Below, in pieces: positions 59,970 through 64,000 of a stretch of DNA of 64,000 bases (position 1 is the first letter of the stretch; every line of letters starts with the position of its first letter). The notes below the pieces were generated by a model, which was not told the origin of the DNA, ran no database searches, and saw nothing but the letters and a program-made list of their open reading frames with translations. The position numbers and the translations under genes were made by a program. This stretch comes from UBA1161 sp002311745 (lineage in GTDB: Bacteria > Planctomycetota > Phycisphaerae > Tepidisphaerales > Tepidisphaeraceae). The stretch spans positions 1-64,000 of the forward strand of contig JBEKAB010000013.1 of assembly GCA_050018415.1 (NCBI GenBank), written 5' to 3'.

Positions 59970-61126
59970 CACCTCCCCCGCAAACCCTCGCGACCGCAGA
60001 CGCCACGGCAGCGCCCGTGGACGTTTCCATCATCGTGCCGACCATCAACGAGGCGGAGAACCTGCCCGAATTGCTGCGGCGCATCGCCGCCGCCTTGCCC
60101 GCAACCAGCTACCAGGTCCTGATCGTCGATGACAATAGCCAGGATGCCACCGAGGCCGTCTGCGCCGAGCTCGCCAAGACCTATCCGCTGGAACTGATCG
60201 AGCGCCGCCAGCCCAAAAATGGTCTCAGCGGCGCCGTGCTGCAGGGGATGTCCCTGGCCCGCGGCAACTTTTTGTGCGTGATGGATGCCGACTTGCAACA
60301 CCCGCCGGAAAAATTGCCCGAACTGCTGGAACCCCTGCGCAGCGGAGCGGCGGATTTCGTCATGGGCTCGCGCTACGTGCCCGGTGGAAGCACCCAATCC
60401 GAGTGGGGATTCTTCCGCAAGATCAATTCTCGCGTCGCCACGATCCTGGCCCGCCCGTTCGCCGGACGCGTCAGCGATCCCATGGCCGGCTTTTTCGCCC
60501 TCTCACGCCAAACCTATGCCAACGCTCGCCAGCTCACTCCCTTGGGCTACAAAATCGGCCTCGAGCTGATGTGCAAATGCCGCGCCAAGACCGTCCGTGA
60601 AGTCCCCATCCACTTCGCCATGCGCTTCAAGGGCCAATCCAAATTGACCCTGCAGCAGCAGTTTCGATTTCTCGAGCACCTCAGCCGGCTGTACGATTTT
60701 CAATACCCCCGCCTCTCGCCGGTGAGCAAATTCCTGATCGCCACCGCGGTAAGCTGGCTGATCGGCTTCGCCGTCTTTGTGCTTCTGGGCGGCGCCACCC
60801 ATCCCGTCCGCGCGCCGATCCTGGCCTACCCGGCCGCGATCCTGGCCACCGCGATCTTCCATGTCCGCTACGTGCGCACGCAGCGCGAATTCATCCTGCG
60901 CCGGCGGCCCTGGCTGGACTTTGCCGTCATCTCCGCCGCCGAATGGCTGGTCTGCGCCGCCGCCGCCTGGTGGACCGCCCGCCGCGTCTCCAACCCCGGC
61001 ACGTTGGAAATCTTCCTGATCTGCTTCGGCCTGGCCACCATCGCGCGCTACATCCTGCGTAAGGAATTCCTGCAAGACATCCGCGGCCTGCGCAAAACTC
61101 TCCCGCGCGAAATCGAAGCGGTTTGA
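59966..61126 (+). CDS. GT2 glycosyltransferase fused to a GtrA-like membrane domain
   Basis: A 386-residue protein. Residues about 15-230 form a DPM1-like GT-A domain (VSIIVPTINEAENLPELLRR, VLIVDDNSQDAT, CVMDADLQHPPEKLPELL with the metal-binding DAD, MGSRYVPGG, SDPMAGFFALSR, GLELMCKCRAK). Residues about 250-370 hold four hydrophobic segments of the GtrA type. Such fusions make polyprenyl-phosphate sugars and flip or anchor them; the product could be used by GT-C enzymes such as the one encoded at 30632-32329. It overlaps the glycosidase gene by 4 bases. Confidence 0.9.
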   Translation: MTPPPQTLATADATAAPVDVSIIVPTINEAENLPELLRRIAAALPATSYQVLIVDDNSQDATEAVCAELAKTYPLELIERRQPKNGLSGAVLQGMSLARGNFLCVMDADLQHPPEKLPELLEPLRSGAADFVMGSRYVPGGSTQSEWGFFRKINSRVATILARPFAGRVSDPMAGFFALSRQTYANARQLTPLGYKIGLELMCKCRAKTVREVPIHFAMRFKGQSKLTLQQQFRFLEHLSRLYDFQYPRLSPVSKFLIATAVSWLIGFAVFVLLGGATHPVRAPILAYPAAILATAIFHVRYVRTQREFILRRRPWLDFAVISAAEWLVCAAAAWWTARRVSNPGTLEIFLICFGLATIARYILRKEFLQDIRGLRKTLPREIEAV

Positions 61127-61142
61127 ACCCAAAGTTGATGGG

Positions 61143-61216
61143 CATTTTTAGCCGCGTCGCGTGCGACGCGCGCCGCGGCGAGCCAAAGCGCGTCGCACGC
61201 GACGCGGCTAAAAATG
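61143..61216. repeat. 29-bp perfect inverted repeat with 16-base loop
   Basis: 61143-61171 is the exact complement of 61188-61216. The arm contains TTAGCCGCGTCGC and the nested palindrome CGCGTCGC-GT-GCGACGCG. 26 bases of the left arm recur at 26684-26709. It lies between two convergent genes and ends in T-rich/A-rich sequence on both sides, so it should terminate both transcripts. Probably a palindromic mobile or REP-like element. Confidence 0.75.
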
Positions 61217-61225
61217 ACTCGGCTG

Positions 61226-61552
61226 CTAAAATATAGGCAAATCCGCCTGCACGAGGATCGGCTGCCCGTCGCGCGCCAACAGGCGCGTCGGATACGTCCG
61301 CACCGTCACGTGCGGCATGTCGCGCAGCTGGCCGCGCTTCAATCCAAAACTCCACTGGTGCCGCGGACAAACGGCCCGTCCATCCACAATCTGGCCGTCG
61401 GCCAAACTTCCGCCCGCGTGCGGACAGGTGTTGTCCAGCGCGTAGACCTGCGCCTCGTGCAGAAACACCGCTAACCGAAACCCGTCGATCTCGACGTACT
61501 TACCACGCCCTTCGCTCAGCTCGTCAAGTTGGCACAGGCTCGTCCAAGACAT
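61226..61552 (-). CDS. Small Rieske [2Fe-2S] ferredoxin
   Basis: A 108-residue Rieske protein. The cluster ligands are in CPHAGGSLADG and CPRHQWSFGLKRG (C-x-H and C-x2-H pairs). The protein resembles NirD-type or dioxygenase ferredoxins and probably transfers electrons in the cytoplasm. No nitrite reductase or dioxygenase gene is adjacent, so the partner is unknown. The start is at 61552. Confidence 0.9.
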   Translation of the reverse strand: MSWTSLCQLDELSEGRGKYVEIDGFRLAVFLHEAQVYALDNTCPHAGGSLADGQIVDGRAVCPRHQWSFGLKRGQLRDMPHVTVRTYPTRLLARDGQPILVQADLPIF

Positions 61553-61584
61553 GAAAGAAAATGCTGAATCAGTGGCTAGTTGCT

Positions 61585-61655
61585 AGTTGCTAGTTGCTGG
61601 AAAAAGCGTGGCTTGGTTGTCTTAACTAGCAACTCGCAACCAGCAACTAGCAACT
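61585..61655. repeat. AGTTGCTAG inverted-repeat element
   Basis: AGTTGCTAGTTGCTGG at 61585-61600 is the exact complement of 61640-61655. Flanking units continue the pattern (GGCTAGTTGC to the left, ACTAGCAACTCGCAA in the loop). The element abuts the stop of the next gene on the minus strand (61660). A related fragment, GGCAACCAGCGACTAGCAAC, lies at about 1510-1530. Confidence 0.7.
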
Positions 61656-61659
61656 CTCG

Positions 61660-62268
61660 CTAGTCCTTTTGCTTGCCCGATCCCAATTCCTTGGCGATCT
61701 CGGATTCCAGCTCATCCAGCTTTCCCAATTCGGCCTTTTCGCCGGCCAGTACGTCCGCGGCGATCATGCGGTCGATCTCTTCATCGCTGACCGATTCCGG
61801 GCTGGCCGAGGCAGGGGCGCCTGCGGCGGCCGCCTCCTCCATCGAATCCAGGAACAGCTCCATGCGCTCCTCCATGCTTCCGGCCTGCACCACCGCTCGC
61901 TCCCACTGCGCCTGCGTCTTGGTCAAATCCATCTCCCCAAAGGTGCGGCTGATCTCCTTGGCCATCAGGGCCATCGACTCGGCAAACTGCTGGCTGGCCT
62001 GCGCTTGCTGCTGGATCAGCATCGCGTTTTTGATGGAGAGCAGTTGCCGCTCCAGCATTTTCTTCACCGCCGCGGTCTTCTTCAGCGCCCCGCGGATGAA
62101 CTGGTACTGGCCTTCATCGCCGATCTTGCGGGCATTCTGGGCGTTCTTGATGAAGTCGTCGGCGAATTTCTCCTGCTGGTGGATGGACCGTTCGATGGCG
62201 CGCAGGCCCGCCTTGATCTTCATCTCTCGCTCGATGCGCCGCTCGTCTTTGCTTTTGAACAGGCCCAT
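61660..62268 (-). CDS. ESCRT-III/Snf7-like coiled-coil protein
   Basis: A 202-residue protein: a short MGLF start, a basic/acidic helix, two long helices (about 20-85), a third (about 88-145), an Ala/Pro/Ser linker and an acidic C-terminal helix (LGKLDELESEIAKEL). Order, lengths and charge pattern follow ESCRT-III proteins; in the middle, ALKKTAAVKKMLERQLLSIK and MDLTKTQAQWERAVVQ resemble Snf7/CHMP4 helices. PspA/Vipp1 belong to the same superfamily, and a PspA-like reading is the main alternative. It is the third gene of a tight three-gene set; likely role is membrane remodelling. ATG 62268 gives the MGLF start; 4 bases separate it from the preceding gene. Confidence 0.65.
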   Translation of the reverse strand: MGLFKSKDERRIEREMKIKAGLRAIERSIHQQEKFADDFIKNAQNARKIGDEGQYQFIRGALKKTAAVKKMLERQLLSIKNAMLIQQQAQASQQFAESMALMAKEISRTFGEMDLTKTQAQWERAVVQAGSMEERMELFLDSMEEAAAAGAPASASPESVSDEEIDRMIAADVLAGEKAELGKLDELESEIAKELGSGKQKD

Positions 62269-62272
62269 GTTC

Positions 62273-62893
62273 TCAACCCTGCTGGTCCGCGGCCGCGCCA
62301 TCCTGCTTGCGACGAACCGCCTGGTCCGCCGCCGCAAATCCCTGGTCCGCTTTGACCGACCCCTTGTCCATCTCGTTCCAGATGTTCATCAGTTCCTGCC
62401 CCGCCTGCGTCAGGCCCGTCGCCGCCAGCGCCTCCTTGTCGGACTCGTGCCCGATCTCCAGGAGCATGTCCAGCCGCTGCTGGTACACGTCCTGCGAAAC
62501 CGCGTCATCCTGGATCCACTGGCTGATGTTGGCCACGTCCTTGTCCGTCAGATTCAGCCGGCCGGTCGATTTGCCGCGCTCGCGGTTTTCCTTGATCATG
62601 CGCAATCGGCTGACGGTCAGCAGTTCCTTGCTGCGCAGCGTCAACTCGCGCGCCGCCATCAATTCCTCTTGGGCCTTGAGCTCGAAATTCTGCGCCAGCG
62701 CCTTGCGCAATTCCGCCGATTTCTGGCCGGCGCCTTGCTTAAAAATCTTCTGTTTCTCGCCCAGAATCTGCTCGATCCGCGCGAACAGCCGATCCCGTTG
62801 CTTGCTCAGCAGGATTTCCTGCTTGCGCAGCTCCTGGCGGCTCAGCTTGCTGAGCGTTTTGGCCCGGCCGAAAATTTTGTCGATCAGGGCCAT
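62273..62893 (-). CDS. Coiled-coil protein, possible ESCRT-III-like partner
   Basis: A 206-residue protein rich in long helices: an amphipathic MALIDKIFGRAKTL start, helices from about 16 to 104 with no proline (LLSKQRDRLFARIEQILGEK, AELRKALAQNFELKAQEELM), then LNLTDKDVANISQWIQDD and a C-terminal helix. This is the layout of an ESCRT-III/PspA core, though individual motifs are weaker than in the neighbour at 61660. It lies 4 bases from each neighbour on the same strand. Function in membrane remodelling is inferred from context. Confidence 0.55.
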   Translation of the reverse strand: MALIDKIFGRAKTLSKLSRQELRKQEILLSKQRDRLFARIEQILGEKQKIFKQGAGQKSAELRKALAQNFELKAQEELMAARELTLRSKELLTVSRLRMIKENRERGKSTGRLNLTDKDVANISQWIQDDAVSQDVYQQRLDMLLEIGHESDKEALAATGLTQAGQELMNIWNEMDKGSVKADQGFAAADQAVRRKQDGAAADQQG

Positions 62894-62897
62894 GGGA

Positions 62898-64000
62898 TTA
62901 TGACGGTTCGGCTTCGCCGCGCTGCGGCTTGGGCGTCGGCGGAGCCTGCGGCTCTTTTTGCGGCTGCGGCGTTTTGGGCGCCTGGGCCGCCACAGGCGAC
63001 GGGGCCGATGCCGGCGGGGCCGCCTGGTTTTGCATCAATTCATCATACACCGCCTGCTCTTCGGCGCTGAGCGAAGCGCCGGCGACGCCGGTGCCGATCG
63101 TGTCGGCCAATTCGCTGTCGGCCTCGAGTTGTGCCAGCACATCCTCGGCCGCGGCCGCATCCGCCGCCATCTCCTCGCTGTCCGGCAACTTCGCCGCCTT
63201 CCCCTGCTGTTGCAATTCCAGCGTGTGCAGGTGCGTCCCCACGATGTTGATCTGCTGATTGAGCACCGACAAGAGCTGCTGGCGACGGGCGATGTCCTTG
63301 CGAAACTGCACGAGCTGGCTGGCAATCCGCCGGCGCGTCAGCTCGCCGGAAGCCTCGGCGAACTGCTTGCGCAGATTCGCCTCCTTGTTTTCCAGACGCG
63401 CCATCTCTTCATAGCCGCGGTCGCGCTGCTGGCCCAGGTCGGCGCGGCGCTCGCTGAGCAGCGCGATTTTCTTGTCGACGTTGCCCTTGCGGGCAAAGAG
63501 GGTTTTGAGTCGCTCGATAAATGGCATAGTGACGCTTCCGCGCGCCGACAGGTCGGGCGGCGCGGAGCCTTCTTGAAACAGGACCACTCGTCCACCCAGC
63601 CGCTTGGCCACCAGGCCGGCGGTCTGGCTGGCGTAGGATTTTAACTCGGTTTCGACCAATTGCAGAGGCAGGCGGGTCGCCGCCGCCACTTTTTCCGCCG
63701 CCACGCCGTCGGATGCCAGGTCCAGCCGGCTGGCGTCGATGGCCGCGCGGATCCGCGCCCGCTTTTGTTCATCCATCTCCGGATCGAACAGATCGCCGAC
63801 GAACGGCGTTTGCGGCGGCCCGGCGGCGGTCCAGCCCCCCGCGTCATGGGGCCAGATGAGGATGACCGTCCGGTCGCTGCTGCGGCCGACGGCGTCCAGG
63901 GCGTCGGCGGCAAAGCCGCTGGTGGACATCAACACCACCGTGGAGGGCACGCCGCGCAGCGGCGGCGGGATTTCCCCCAGGGCCTTGCTCAGTTCCGCCG
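62898..64000 (-). CDS. Partial: nuclease-fold-like, winged-helix and ESCRT-III-like fusion
   Basis: The frame stays open to the end of the window, so the N-terminus is missing. From the first visible residue: AELSKALGEIPPPLRGVPST and VLMSTSGFAADALDAVGR, which resembles the last part of an Mrr/restriction-endonuclease-like fold (TSGF...A), then a winged-helix-like region (VAAEKVAAATRLPLQLVETE through GRVVLFQEG), then a new amphipathic start-like stretch (MPFIERLKTLFARKG), about 140 residues of coiled coil and a Pro/Gln/Ala-rich tail. ATG or GTG near 63950 could be an internal start but would cut the first domain. The fusion is unusual; each domain call rests on short matches. Confidence 0.5.
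   Translation of the reverse strand, partial: AELSKALGEIPPPLRGVPSTVVLMSTSGFAADALDAVGRSSDRTVILIWPHDAGGWTAAGPPQTPFVGDLFDPEMDEQKRARIRAAIDASRLDLASDGVAAEKVAAATRLPLQLVETELKSYASQTAGLVAKRLGGRVVLFQEGSAPPDLSARGSVTMPFIERLKTLFARKGNVDKKIALLSERRADLGQQRDRGYEEMARLENKEANLRKQFAEASGELTRRRIASQLVQFRKDIARRQQLLSVLNQQINIVGTHLHTLELQQQGKAAKLPDSEEMAADAAAAEDVLAQLEADSELADTIGTGVAGASLSAEEQAVYDELMQNQAAPPASAPSPVAAQAPKTPQPQKEPQAPPTPKPQRGEAEPS

Overview
The window reads as chromosomal DNA of a GC-rich, Gram-negative planctomycete, most likely of the Phycisphaerae type. This is an inference from several signs seen together: a cluster of PEP-CTERM surface proteins, an ECF-type sigma factor with a very long C-terminal extension, an LpxK gene for lipid A, many lipoproteins, and coding density with frequent ATGA overlaps. 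No rRNA, CRISPR array, prophage or insertion sequence was seen. One tRNA (Arg, anticodon TCT) is present at 23765-23838.

Region 1 (1-3000) holds an anchored protein of unknown function and 6-phosphogluconate dehydrogenase. Region 2 (about 3250-21440) is an accessory locus. It carries the extended sigma factor, two short LuxR-type regulators, a sigma-54 activator-type AAA+ protein, a degenerate receiver-like protein and ten intact PEP-CTERM genes with unrelated bodies (GloVer repeats, carbohydrate-binding-like folds, a tandem pair of propeller-like proteins). Eight of the ten have nearly identical tail DNA, several share leader DNA, and a ~100 bp hairpin-forming 3' unit recurs. Leader-tail chimeras lacking a body, and a broken lectin-like gene, lie among them. 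The locus looks like a cassette array in which bodies are exchanged between constant ends.

Region 3 (21496-26700) is housekeeping: a glycogen debranching-type enzyme, tRNA-Arg, trigger factor and HisRS. Region 4 (27373-34671, minus strand) is an apparent six-gene operon lutA-lutB-glycosyltransferase-lutC-rhamnose isomerase-MFS, suggesting deoxysugar-to-lactate-to-pyruvate catabolism. Region 5 (35085-39713) is a complete branched-chain amino acid (Liv-type) ABC transporter. Region 6 (39854-46953) has a YbjQ protein, a beta-CASP nuclease, a DUF2809 protein, a phosphomannomutase/phosphoglucomutase, and mtnA overlapping a fused class II aldolase/short-chain dehydrogenase, a candidate compact DHAP shunt for methylthioribose or 5-deoxyribose salvage.

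Region 7 (47226-59000) contains unknown membrane proteins, two tandem peptidoglycan amidase lipoproteins, a gluQ-lpxK-rRNA methyltransferase-like operon, a very large TPR-like secreted protein and an unaccompanied sucD. Region 8 (59067-61552) has a NAGPA-type glycosidase overlapping a GT2-GtrA glycosyltransferase, and a small Rieske protein. Region 9 (61660-64000, minus, running off the end) is the most striking: three tightly packed genes for coiled-coil proteins that look like ESCRT-III/PspA-superfamily members, one of them joined to a winged-helix and a nuclease-fold-like segment.

Intergenic spaces repeatedly hold perfect inverted repeats of 16-29 bp from at least four unrelated families, often touching stop codons, as expected of mobile palindromic elements used as transcript ends. 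All functional calls come from reading the translated sequences by eye; no database search was run.
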